Source: an uncultured Anaerolineaceae bacterium | Lineage (GTDB): Bacteria > Chloroflexota > Anaerolineae > Anaerolineales > Anaerolineaceae | Assembly (NCBI GenBank): GCA_937897615.1 | Contig: CALCNO010000169.1 | Location: forward strand, 1 to 13,684 | Direction: 5' to 3' | DNA: 13,684 nucleotides | Shown: piece by piece, positions 7,711 to 13,684 of the stretch | How the letters are laid out: every line of letters begins with the position of its first letter | How positions within the stretch are numbered: position 1 is the stretch's first letter | Notes under the pieces: generated by a model | Database searches by the model: none | Told to the model about the DNA's origin: nothing | Seen by the model: the letters and a program-made list of their open reading frames with translations, nothing else | Position numbers and translations under genes: made by a program

Positions 7711-8820
7711 CTAGCGCGGATAGGTGGTAACGATCTTGCCGGAGATGATGTCGGCCTGCAGCTGATCCAACTCGGCCTTGAGGGTCGGGTCGATCTTGTC
7801 GGCGAAATCAACACCGATTGCCATCGCAACACCACCGTTTTCCAGGGTGCCAACGAAGGTGTTACCAGCGAAGGTACCGTCAACAAGGGTACCAACGGTG
7901 TTCAACAGCCAGAAGTCCATTCTCTTGAGGGCGGAGCCGAGAACGTACTGGGAATCCTCGTCATAGAGGACGGACCAGTCGGTGTCCACACCCACCATCA
8001 AAGCACCGCGTTCCTTCACGGCAGCCAGGGTACCAGCGCCAACGGGGCCGGCAACCGGCATGATGATGTCTGCGCCTTCATCGAGGAGGCCCAGGGTGAT
8101 GGTCTTGCCCTTGTCAACGTCGCTGAAGTTACCAACTTCGAGACCTTCGTACTTGGCAGGATCCCAACCAATGAGCTTGACATCGGTACCATGAACTTCG
8201 TTGTATTTCATGATGCCATTGTAGAAGCCATCGCTGAAATTGGCGGTGGAGGGGAATTTCATGCCGAGGTAAGTGCCGATGATGCCGGTCTTGGTCTGGG
8301 AGGCAGCCAGGTAGCCCAACAGATAGGTGGCCTGGTCGATGTTGTAGACACTGGCGGCAACATTGGGCAGCACGGGATCATAAGCGTCATCGATGATGCC
8401 GAAGTTCTGGGTCGGGTTGGCTTCAGCAGCGGCCTTGGTGGCGGCGCTGATGTTGTAGCCGATGCCAATGATGATGGCGCAATCGCCGGCGGCCAGGTAG
8501 CTGTTGATGTTCTTCTCATAGTCGGTCTGCTGTTCTGATTCGAGGAATGAGCCTTCAACGCCATATTTTTCCTCTGCATCCAGAACACCCTTCCATGCGG
8601 TTGCATTGAAGGATTTGTCATCAACACCACCCATGTCGTTGACGTTGCAGATTTTGAGCTTGGGGGCTTCAGTGACAACAGGAGCTTCAGTCGGGGCTTC
8701 GGTCACAACGGGAGCTTCGGTCGGGGCCGCAGTGGGGGCAGCGGTCGGTTTGGCGCAGGCGCTCAGAGCGAACACTGCAACCAATAGAACTGAAACGACT
8801 ACGTACAGTTTCTTGGACAT
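7711..8820 (-). CDS. BMP-family substrate-binding lipoprotein (nucleoside uptake)
   Basis: A 369-aa secreted lipoprotein of the BMP family (PF02608; TmpC/PnrA, YufN/NupN), the extracellular receptor of the uptake system. The signal peptide covers residues 1-21 and ends in the lipobox LSAC, with lipidated Cys22. A flexible Ala-Pro-Thr-Glu spacer (about 24-53) contains two exact copies of APTEAPVVTE. The BMP domain starts at about 55 with NVNDMGGVDDKSFN (59-72) and includes GADIIMPVAGPVGAG (249-263) and VGVDTDWS (277-284), whose Asp lies in the nucleoside-binding cleft of characterised homologues. The chosen ATG has AGGAGGAG 5 nt upstream; a farther ATG at 8865 lies upstream of that site and spoils the signal peptide. 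Codons favour GGT, GTT, ACC and AAC more than in its neighbours, fitting high expression. Purine nucleosides are the likely ligand, by family. Confidence 0.94.
   Translation of the reverse strand: MSKKLYVVVSVLLVAVFALSACAKPTAAPTAAPTEAPVVTEAPTEAPVVTEAPKLKICNVNDMGGVDDKSFNATAWKGVLDAEEKYGVEGSFLESEQQTDYEKNINSYLAAGDCAIIIGIGYNISAATKAAAEANPTQNFGIIDDAYDPVLPNVAASVYNIDQATYLLGYLAASQTKTGIIGTYLGMKFPSTANFSDGFYNGIMKYNEVHGTDVKLIGWDPAKYEGLEVGNFSDVDKGKTITLGLLDEGADIIMPVAGPVGAGTLAAVKERGALMVGVDTDWSVLYDEDSQYVLGSALKRMDFWLLNTVGTLVDGTFAGNTFVGTLENGGVAMAIGVDFADKIDPTLKAELDQLQADIISGKIVTTYPR
8663..8722 (-). repeat. Two tandem 30-bp units encoding the lipoprotein spacer
   Basis: Two adjacent 30-bp units (8663-8692 and 8693-8722) differ at only a few, mostly synonymous, positions and encode APTEAPVVTE twice. 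They lie between the lipid anchor and the BMP domain. Unit number could vary between strains by slippage or recombination, changing the reach of the tethered receptor. Confidence 0.85.
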
Positions 8821-8848
8821 TATTTCTCCTCCTACAGAGAGTATGTAT

Positions 8849-8866
8849 GGTGGGTATCTTCCCACC
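8849..8866 (-). promoter_or_regulatory. 5' leader hairpin of the binding-protein mRNA
   Basis: On the minus strand GGTGGG-AAGATA-CCCACC forms a 6-bp GC-rich stem with a 6-nt loop. If transcription starts near 8870, as the promoter predicts, the hairpin begins about 4 nt from the mRNA 5' end and leaves the Shine-Dalgarno site (8826-8833) free. Such 5' stem-loops can protect an mRNA from decay; that role is an inference here. Confidence 0.5.
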
Positions 8867-8876
8867 CTGCTGTTTT

Positions 8877-8905
8877 AGTATAACGATATTCCTGTGCCAA
8901 TGCAA
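8877..8905 (-). promoter_or_regulatory. Sigma70-type promoter of the nucleoside transporter gene cluster
   Basis: On the minus strand -35 TTGCAT (8905-8900) and -10 TATACT (8882-8877) are separated by 17 nt. The expected start is near 8870, giving a leader of about 50 nt before the lipoprotein ATG. It lies just after the terminator of the MFS gene. Confidence 0.72.
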
Positions 8906-8911
8906 GGGCGC

Positions 8912-8945
8912 AAAAACAAAATGCCGGGTGAACCCGACATTTTGT
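8912..8945 (-). terminator. Rho-independent terminator after the MFS transporter gene
   Basis: On the minus strand ACAAAATGTCGGG and CCCGGCATTTTGT pair over 13 positions (one U-G wobble) around a TTCA loop, followed by TTTT. It begins 13 nt after the MFS stop codon and ends the trmD-MFS transcript before the promoter of the nucleoside transporter. Confidence 0.85.
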
Positions 8946-8958
8946 TTGTTTTCTTGCA

Positions 8959-10284
8959 TTACCCGGCGGCTGCGCCTTCTGCTTCCTTCTTGAGTTTTTC
9001 CTCGTGGGCGCGGTCGCGCACCTTGAGCATGGAGAGGAAGGCCAGGAACAGGAAGATCGCGCCGAAGATGAAGAGCACGCTGTAATTGAAGCCCAGCTTT
9101 TCCACCAGCAGGCCGCCGGTGGTGGGGCCCACCACTGCCGCCGTCTGCGAGAAGAAGTAGTACAGGCCGGTGTATGCGCCGATGCGTTTCTCATCGCCGT
9201 GATCGTACACCAGCGGCAGGCTGTTCACGTTCACCCACGACCAGAAGAAGCCCACCAGCACCAGGATGATGATGAAGGAGATCAGCCCCTTGACCAGGGT
9301 GAAGCTGACGATGAAGATGGCCACCAGCGCCAGCAGGCCGTAGATGATGGTCTTGCGGCGCCCCATCTTGCCGGCCAGCAGCCCGGAGGGGATGCAGAAG
9401 GCCAGGAAGGACAGGTTGGCCACCGAGGCCACAATGGAGGCCGTGCCGGGCTTGATGCCCAGGTCGAACACGGCAAAGGAGGACAGGCCGGTCTCGATGG
9501 CATTGAAGCCGGTGAACCAGCAGAAGATCGCCAGCAGAATGAACAACGCCGAGCGGTCCTTGTTGGAGAACACCGCCTTGAGGTTGGGGATCAGCCCCTT
9601 CACGCTTTCGTCTTTGTTGCTTTCCTTGAGGGTGCCGTCGGCCTGCATTTCGCCGAAGCGTTCTCTGGGTTCTTTCACCCAGATTAGCACCACCGTCAGC
9701 GCTACCACCATGGTGATGGCCCCGGCGATGAACGGGCCGTTGCGCCCGAAGGAGTTGTAGATGAGGCCGCCCAGCACGTAAGAGAGCACGCCCGCGGCGC
9801 CGCCCATCAGGTTGATCACGCCGTTGGCCTTGCTGCGTTCCTCCGGCTTAAAGAGGTCGCCCAGCCAGGCCACCACCGGCGAGCGGAAGAGCGCCATGCC
9901 AAAGTTGGTGACCAAAATGAACACGGCCACGGCCAGCACGGTTTGCGCCATGGGGATGGAAAGGAAACCCAGCACGGCAATGGGCAGGCCCAGCAGCACC
10001 CAGGGTTTGCGGCGGCCAAAGCGGTTCCAGGTGTGGTCGCTGCGGTTGCCCACCCACGGCTGTACAAAGATATTGATGATGTTGTCCCAGGTCATGATGA
10101 ACATGGCCAGCGCGGGGCCGATGCCGAAGCCAACGAAGTTGGCCACAGTGGTGTTGAACTGCGGGTTGCCAACCTGCAGGATCAGCGGCACCCACTGGTT
10201 AAAGATCGGCCACAGGATGCTGATGCCAAAGAACCCGAACCCTACCAGAAAGGTTCGGCCCCACGGGAATTTTGCTTTCGTCAT
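8959..10284 (-). CDS. MFS transporter, GPH/SLC45-like (possible sugar:cation symporter)
   Basis: A 441-aa membrane transporter with about 12 hydrophobic segments in two halves split by a charged loop at about 204-245. The loop after segment 2 has GNRSDHTWNRFGRR (79-92), and the matching loop of the second half has GLLAGKMGRR (301-310). This pair of GRR motifs, plus LGDLFKPEERSKANGVINLMGG (141-162, with D143, E148-R150), points to the glycoside-pentoside-hexuronide/SLC45 sucrose-transporter side of the major facilitator superfamily. The substrate is unknown. The C-terminus (about 420-441) is charged and cytoplasmic. The start was chosen for AGGAGAGG directly upstream; an ATG at 10377 would overlap trmD and add non-membrane residues. 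It follows trmD after 29 bp without a visible terminator, so the two are probably cotranscribed. Confidence 0.88.
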   Translation of the reverse strand: MTKAKFPWGRTFLVGFGFFGISILWPIFNQWVPLILQVGNPQFNTTVANFVGFGIGPALAMFIMTWDNIINIFVQPWVGNRSDHTWNRFGRRKPWVLLGLPIAVLGFLSIPMAQTVLAVAVFILVTNFGMALFRSPVVAWLGDLFKPEERSKANGVINLMGGAAGVLSYVLGGLIYNSFGRNGPFIAGAITMVVALTVVLIWVKEPRERFGEMQADGTLKESNKDESVKGLIPNLKAVFSNKDRSALFILLAIFCWFTGFNAIETGLSSFAVFDLGIKPGTASIVASVANLSFLAFCIPSGLLAGKMGRRKTIIYGLLALVAIFIVSFTLVKGLISFIIILVLVGFFWSWVNVNSLPLVYDHGDEKRIGAYTGLYYFFSQTAAVVGPTTGGLLVEKLGFNYSVLFIFGAIFLFLAFLSMLKVRDRAHEEKLKKEAEGAAAG

Positions 10285-10313
10285 TTTCCTCTCCTTCGAA
10301 TCAAATGGATAAG

Positions 10314-10991
10314 TTAATCGTCCATCAGGTCTGGACGGTGTTTCCGGGTGCGCAAAAGCGATTGTTCCAGGCGCCATTTGGCAATGGCGGCATGGTTGCC
10401 GGAGAGCAGCACCTCCGGCACGCGCCAGCCGCGGAACTCTTCGGGGCGCGTGTAGTGCGGGTATTCCAACAGGCCGTTGCCAAAGGAATCGTCGTAGGGG
10501 CCGTCCGGGTCGCCCAGGGCGCCGGGCAAAAAGCGCGTCACCGCGTCAATGATGCTGAGGGCGGGCAGCTCGCCGCCGGTGAGCACGTAATCTCCCACCG
10601 AGATCTGGTCGCTCACCAGGTGTTCGCACACGCGCTCGTCCACGCCCTCGTAGCGCCCGCACAGCAGCGCTACGCGCGGCAGCAGCGCCAGTTCCTGCGC
10701 CACGGCGGTGGTAAAGGGGCGCCCCTGCGGGCTCATCAGGATCACCGGGCAGGCGGGCGGGGTGCCCAGTACCGTCTCCACGGCCTCAAAGATGGGTTCA
10801 ACTTTCATCACCATACCGCCGCCGCCGCCGTAGGGGGCATCGTCGGTGACGTGATGCTTGTCATGCGTGTAGTCACGGATATTATGCAGCGCCACCTGCA
10901 GCAGGCCCTTCTGGCGCGCGCGCTGCAGGATGCTGATGTCGAGGTAGGGGGTGAGCACCTCGGGGAAGAGGGTGAAAACATCAAACTGCAT
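10314..10991 (-). CDS. trmD: tRNA (guanine-37-N1)-methyltransferase TrmD
   Basis: TrmD uses S-adenosylmethionine to methylate N1 of G37, next to the anticodon of tRNAs reading CNN-type codons, and so prevents +1 frameshifts. The 225-aa product starts MQFDVFTLFPE and is slightly shorter than E. coli TrmD. It has the whole SPOUT trefoil-knot signature: GGGGGMVMK (55-63), MSPQGRPF (86-93), LLCGRYEGVDERV (109-121) and SVGDYVLTGGELPA (131-144). It also has VTRFLPG with Arg153, DDSF with Asp168 (equivalent to the catalytic Asp169 of E. coli), and LEYPHYTRP (175-183). No inactivating change is visible. No rimM, rpsP or rplS lies beside it, unlike the common operon; an MFS gene follows instead. The ATG has no Shine-Dalgarno site and sits 6 nt from a -10 box, suggesting a leaderless mRNA. 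Confidence 0.97.
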   Translation of the reverse strand: MQFDVFTLFPEVLTPYLDISILQRARQKGLLQVALHNIRDYTHDKHHVTDDAPYGGGGGMVMKVEPIFEAVETVLGTPPACPVILMSPQGRPFTTAVAQELALLPRVALLCGRYEGVDERVCEHLVSDQISVGDYVLTGGELPALSIIDAVTRFLPGALGDPDGPYDDSFGNGLLEYPHYTRPEEFRGWRVPEVLLSGNHAAIAKWRLEQSLLRTRKHRPDLMDD

Positions 10992-10997
10992 GGTTTC

Positions 10998-11026
10998 ATT
11001 CTAGCCAAAAGGCAGGGATAAGGCAA
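10998..11026 (-). promoter_or_regulatory. Promoter of trmD, placed for a possibly leaderless mRNA
   Basis: On the minus strand -35 TTGCCT (11026-11021), a 17-nt spacer and -10 TAGAAT (11003-10998) are followed by GAAACC and then the trmD ATG. A start 7 nt past the -10 falls on the A of the ATG. No Shine-Dalgarno sequence lies between. Confidence 0.6.
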
Positions 11027-11029
11027 GTG

Positions 11030-11045
11030 AGGAAAAGCCTTTCCT
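11030..11045. promoter_or_regulatory. Palindrome between the two divergent promoters, possible operator
   Basis: AGGAAA-AGCC-TTTCCT is a perfect 6-4-6 inverted repeat. It lies in the 35 bp between the two -35 boxes, close to the trmD one. A dimeric regulator could bind it, or it may be chance. There is no second copy in the window that I noticed. Confidence 0.3.
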
Positions 11046-11061
11046 GCCGGATTTGCCCGCC

Positions 11062-11090
11062 TTGACGCTCTTCTGAAGCGTTGGTAAGAT
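11062..11090 (+). promoter_or_regulatory. Promoter of the TPR genes, placed for a possibly leaderless mRNA
   Basis: -35 TTGACG (11062-11067), a 17-nt spacer and -10 TAAGAT (11085-11090), with TGG before it giving an extended -10. GAACCCC (7 nt) then separates it from an ATG at 11098. A start 7-8 nt beyond the -10 falls on or next to that ATG. The other in-frame ATG at 11089 overlaps the -10 box. Confidence 0.6.
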
Positions 11091-11097
11091 GAACCCC

Positions 11098-12381
11098 ATG
11101 TACATCAAAGGTTCCAAATGGAGCATGCAAAAACGCCGCAGCCGCGCCAACCCCTTCAGGGTGATCGTGCTCGTGGCGGTGATTGGTATTTTCATCCTCC
11201 TTGACCGCATGGTGGTGCCCACCATGCCCACGCTCTTTGGCTCCACCCCCACGCCCACGCGCCCGCCTGAGTCCTTCGTCACCGATGCGCAGGCGCTGGA
11301 GGCCGAGGGCAAGTATTCGTTGGCCATTCAGAGTTATAACCAGGCGGTGCTGGCCGACCCCAGGAACCCCAGCAACTTTGTAGCGCTGGCGCGCCTCAAC
11401 GCCTACACCGGCAACTACGATGAGGCCATCAAGAACGCCGAGAACGCCCTGCTCATCAACCCCAAAAACGATACCGCACTGGCGCTGCGCGGCTGGGCCT
11501 ACGGGCTGGCCGGCGATAACATCCAGGCGGTGGGCGCGCTGCAGGATGCCATCGCCCTCAACAAAGACAACGCCGCCGCCTACGGCTACCTGGCCGAGGT
11601 TTACGTTTACATGCTGCAGCTTAACCAAGGCGACCTGAACACGCTGGATAATGCCATTGCCGCTTCCAAAGAAGCCATTGCCCTGGCCCCCAACGCGCTG
11701 GAAACCCACCGCGGGCGCGGTTATGTGCTGGAGTACACCGCCAATTACCCTGAGGCCGTCACCGAGTTTGAGGCGGCGGTGGCGATCAACCCCAACATCG
11801 CCGACCTGCACCTGGCGCTGGGGCGCAATTACCGCGCCACCCAGCAGTACGACAAGGCCATCACCGAGTTCTCCAAGGCCAACGCCCTCAACCCCACCGA
11901 CTACATGCCCGAGCTGCTCATCTCGCGCACCTATGCCCGCAACGGCGATTATGCCAAGGCTGCCCAGTACGGCGAGGCCGCCGTGGCCGACGACCCCACC
12001 AATCCCTTGCTGTACGGCTATCTGGGGCTGGTGTACTGGAAACAGCAAAAGTATTACGACGCGGTGGATACCCTGCGCATGGCCGTCAAGGGCGGCACCA
12101 CCGCCGACGGCAAGGTGGTGGAAGGAATGGCGCTGGATTACAACACCACCGGCGAGTTCTATTACACTTACGGGCTGGCGCTCTCCAAACTGGGGCAGTG
12201 CGGCGAGGCTTTGCAGATCGCCCAGGCGGTGGCTACCGGCCTGCGCAACGATGAGGTGGCTGTGTACAACGCGCAGGAGGTGATTAACACCTGCGAGCGC
12301 CTGGCCATTGAGGGCAGCTCCGATATTCCCACCCCCACGCCCACCATCACCCCCACGCCAACGATTACGCCCATTCCTTAA
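11098..12381 (+). CDS. Membrane-anchored TPR protein with Pro-Thr spacers (first of two paralogues)
   Basis: A protein of about 427 aa with no recognised enzyme domain. A basic N-terminus (QKRRSR, 11-16) precedes one membrane segment (about 20-36), predicting N-in topology with the rest outside. A short PTPTR spacer (51-55) leads into tetratricopeptide repeats from about 60 to 330 (for example GKYSLAIQSYNQAVLADPRN at 71-90, GNYDEAIKNAENALLINPKN at 105-124 and QYDKAITEFSKANALNPTD at 250-268). A conserved non-TPR segment (331-402) has Cys368 and Cys399. The tail is a low-complexity PTPTPTITPTPTITPIP. I chose the ATG at 11098 because the promoter predicts an mRNA start there; the ATG at 11089 adds three residues and lies in the -10 box. 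TPRs imply protein-protein contacts. The partner is unknown; its tandem neighbour is a candidate. Confidence 0.85.
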   Translation: MYIKGSKWSMQKRRSRANPFRVIVLVAVIGIFILLDRMVVPTMPTLFGSTPTPTRPPESFVTDAQALEAEGKYSLAIQSYNQAVLADPRNPSNFVALARLNAYTGNYDEAIKNAENALLINPKNDTALALRGWAYGLAGDNIQAVGALQDAIALNKDNAAAYGYLAEVYVYMLQLNQGDLNTLDNAIAASKEAIALAPNALETHRGRGYVLEYTANYPEAVTEFEAAVAINPNIADLHLALGRNYRATQQYDKAITEFSKANALNPTDYMPELLISRTYARNGDYAKAAQYGEAAVADDPTNPLLYGYLGLVYWKQQKYYDAVDTLRMAVKGGTTADGKVVEGMALDYNTTGEFYYTYGLALSKLGQCGEALQIAQAVATGLRNDEVAVYNAQEVINTCERLAIEGSSDIPTPTPTITPTPTITPIP

Positions 12382-12401
12382 ACGGACATTCTCACAATCG
12401 A

Positions 12402-13684
12402 ATGATCGATTACAACGGTAAGCGCTTCATCTTCAGCAAGCCTCCCAAATCCAACCATCCCCTGCGCATTTTCATCGGGCTGATGGTGATCCTGGCGCTG
12501 CTGTTTGTGGCGCGCGCTTTCTCCACCGGGCGCTTTACCCCGCTGCTTGAACCCACGCCTACCCCCACGCGCTCGCTCAACTCTTACACGCAGGAGGGCG
12601 AGACGCATTTTGCCGCCGGCAACCTGGAGAAGGCCATCGAAGCCTACAACATGGCGCTGCAGATCGAGCCGGAGAACCCGGAATTGTGGGCCGAGCTGGC
12701 GCGCATCCAGGTGTATTCCACCTCGCAGATCACCAGCGATAACGGCAAAAAGCTGCGCCTGGAGCAGGCGCTGGCCTCGGTGGAGAAGGGGCTGGCGGTG
12801 GCGCCGGAGAACAGCATGCTCTACGCCGTCAAGGCTTTTGCGCTGGACTGGTACGGTATTTCCGCCATCGCCGGAGATGCCTGGCAGGATTCGCTCATTG
12901 CCGGCGAACAGGCGGCGGTGCAGGCGCTGCAATACGATAACACCAACGCGCTGGCGCTGGCCTATTACGCTGAGCTGCTGGTGGACCAGCAGAAGTGGAG
13001 CCAGGCGCAGCAGTACATCGAGCAGGCGGTGGAGCGCGACTCCTCGCTGATGGATGTGCACCGCGTGAACGGCTACGTGCTGGAATCCACAGCCAATTAC
13101 AAGCAGGCGGTGGAGGAGTACAAGAAGGCCATCGAGATCATGCCCAACCTGAACTTCCTCTACATCTCGCTGGGGGCCAATTACCGCAAGCTGGCCAACC
13201 TGAGCGTGATCACCTCCGAGCAGAATTATTACTTCGGCCTGGCGTTGGATGCCTTCGCCGCGGCCGCGCGCATCAACGACCAGTTGGGGGTCAACGACCC
13301 CATCCCGCTGATCTCCATTGCCAACACCTACGTGCAGCAGGGCGAGTTCTTTGCGGCGGCGCGCAACGTGCTCAAGGCGCTCACCTTTAGCCCCAACGAT
13401 GCCACGGTGTACGGCCAGCTGGGGGTGGTGTACTACAAGGCGCGCAACTACGAGGGGTCAATTCTGCCGCTCAAGTGCGCGGTGCGCGGCTGCACCGCCG
13501 TGGAATCCTGCACGGTGCGCAACGGCGGCGAGGAGTGCAGCGAATCCAGCGCCGGCGATATCGTCATTGAGGGCCTGCCCATGACGATCAACACGGTGAT
13601 CTATTACTACATCTACGGGTCGGTGCTGGCGGGCCTGCACCAGCCCAGCAACGGCTACTGCGAAGAGGCCATGCAGGTCTTCCG
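12402..13684 (+). CDS. Membrane-anchored TPR protein, cysteine-rich paralogue, cut by the window end
   Basis: Open for 427 codons to the window edge, so the C-terminus is missing. It begins MIDYNGKRFIFSKPPKSNH, with one membrane segment at about 21-38, a spacer PTPTPTR (51-57) and TPRs from about 60 to 360 (for example GNLEKAIEAYNMALQIEPEN at 73-92 and ANYKQAVEEYKKAIEIMPNL at 231-250). It parallels the preceding protein throughout: GYVLESTANY here matches GYVLEYTANY there, and YGQLGVVYYKARNYEGSILPL matches YGYLGLVYWKQQKYYDAVDTL. It differs by the cysteines C359, C364, C370 and C379 in an insert, plus C420, which aligns with C368 of the neighbour. The start lies 20 bp after the neighbour's stop with no good Shine-Dalgarno site, so coupled translation is likely. 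No enzyme motif is seen. Confidence 0.85.
   Translation, partial: MIDYNGKRFIFSKPPKSNHPLRIFIGLMVILALLFVARAFSTGRFTPLLEPTPTPTRSLNSYTQEGETHFAAGNLEKAIEAYNMALQIEPENPELWAELARIQVYSTSQITSDNGKKLRLEQALASVEKGLAVAPENSMLYAVKAFALDWYGISAIAGDAWQDSLIAGEQAAVQALQYDNTNALALAYYAELLVDQQKWSQAQQYIEQAVERDSSLMDVHRVNGYVLESTANYKQAVEEYKKAIEIMPNLNFLYISLGANYRKLANLSVITSEQNYYFGLALDAFAAAARINDQLGVNDPIPLISIANTYVQQGEFFAAARNVLKALTFSPNDATVYGQLGVVYYKARNYEGSILPLKCAVRGCTAVESCTVRNGGEECSESSAGDIVIEGLPMTINTVIYYYIYGSVLAGLHQPSNGYCEEAMQVF

Noticed and set aside
8821..8870. Purine or nucleoside riboswitch ahead of the binding-protein gene
   Set aside because: The leader is only about 50 nt and holds one 6-bp hairpin. It is too short for a purine-type three-way junction and an expression platform.
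10996..12048. Minus-strand open frame (350 codons) opposite the first TPR gene
   Set aside because: Val/Gly/His/Gln-rich shadow that ends in the trmD promoter region. The plus strand has promoter, membrane segment and TPR repeats.
12382..12401. Separate promoter for the second TPR gene
   Set aside because: CACAAT is only 3 nt before the ATG and has no -35 partner, so it would start inside the gene. Coupled translation from the first TPR gene is simpler.
12378..13061. Minus-strand open frame opposite the second TPR gene
   Set aside because: Arg/His/Leu-rich shadow. The plus frame runs open for 427 codons and is homologous to its neighbour.

Overview
The window reads as a chromosomal segment of a Chloroflexota bacterium, most likely class Anaerolineae. 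The evidence is the Pro-Thr-rich spacers (PTPTPT, APTEAPVVTE) in its secreted or membrane-anchored proteins, the even, moderately high GC content, the repeated ABC transporters and the Anaerolineae-like BMP cassette. This placement is an inference from style, not from a marker alignment. I see no phage, transposon, CRISPR or plasmid gene.

Layout, left to right. At the left edge lies the 5' part of a tRNA-Arg (anticodon TCG) on the minus strand, cut by the window. Next come three minus-strand genes at 77-3427, transcribed right to left: an ABC ATPase, then two paralogous ABC-2 permeases, packed with a 4-nt overlap and a 4-nt gap. This looks like a heteromeric NatAB/YhaQP-type efflux system. 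A minus-strand terminator at 3465-3492 and a new extended -10 promoter separate it from the next block. Between 3511 and 8820, also transcribed right to left, is a full BMP-type nucleoside uptake ABC system: a lipoprotein binding protein, a two-domain ATPase and two permeases. The binding-protein gene has its own promoter, leader hairpin, strong Shine-Dalgarno site and terminator. A second extended -10 promoter directly after that terminator restarts transcription for the ATPase and permeases.

From 8959 to 10991 (minus strand) trmD is followed by a GPH/SLC45-like MFS transporter gene. trmD stands here without rimM or rplS next to it. A 106-bp divergent region then drives trmD leftwards and a TPR gene rightwards. 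On both sides the -10 box sits only 6-7 nt from the best start codon, so both mRNAs may be leaderless. A 6-4-6 palindrome lies between the two promoters. The right end (11098-13684, plus strand) holds two tandem paralogous genes for membrane-anchored, outward-facing TPR proteins. The second is cut by the window end and has four extra cysteines.

The ordinary part is transport and tRNA modification. The least explained parts are the paired TPR proteins, the twin possible leaderless promoters, and the twice-used terminator plus TGTTATAAT promoter module with identical spacing to the start codon.
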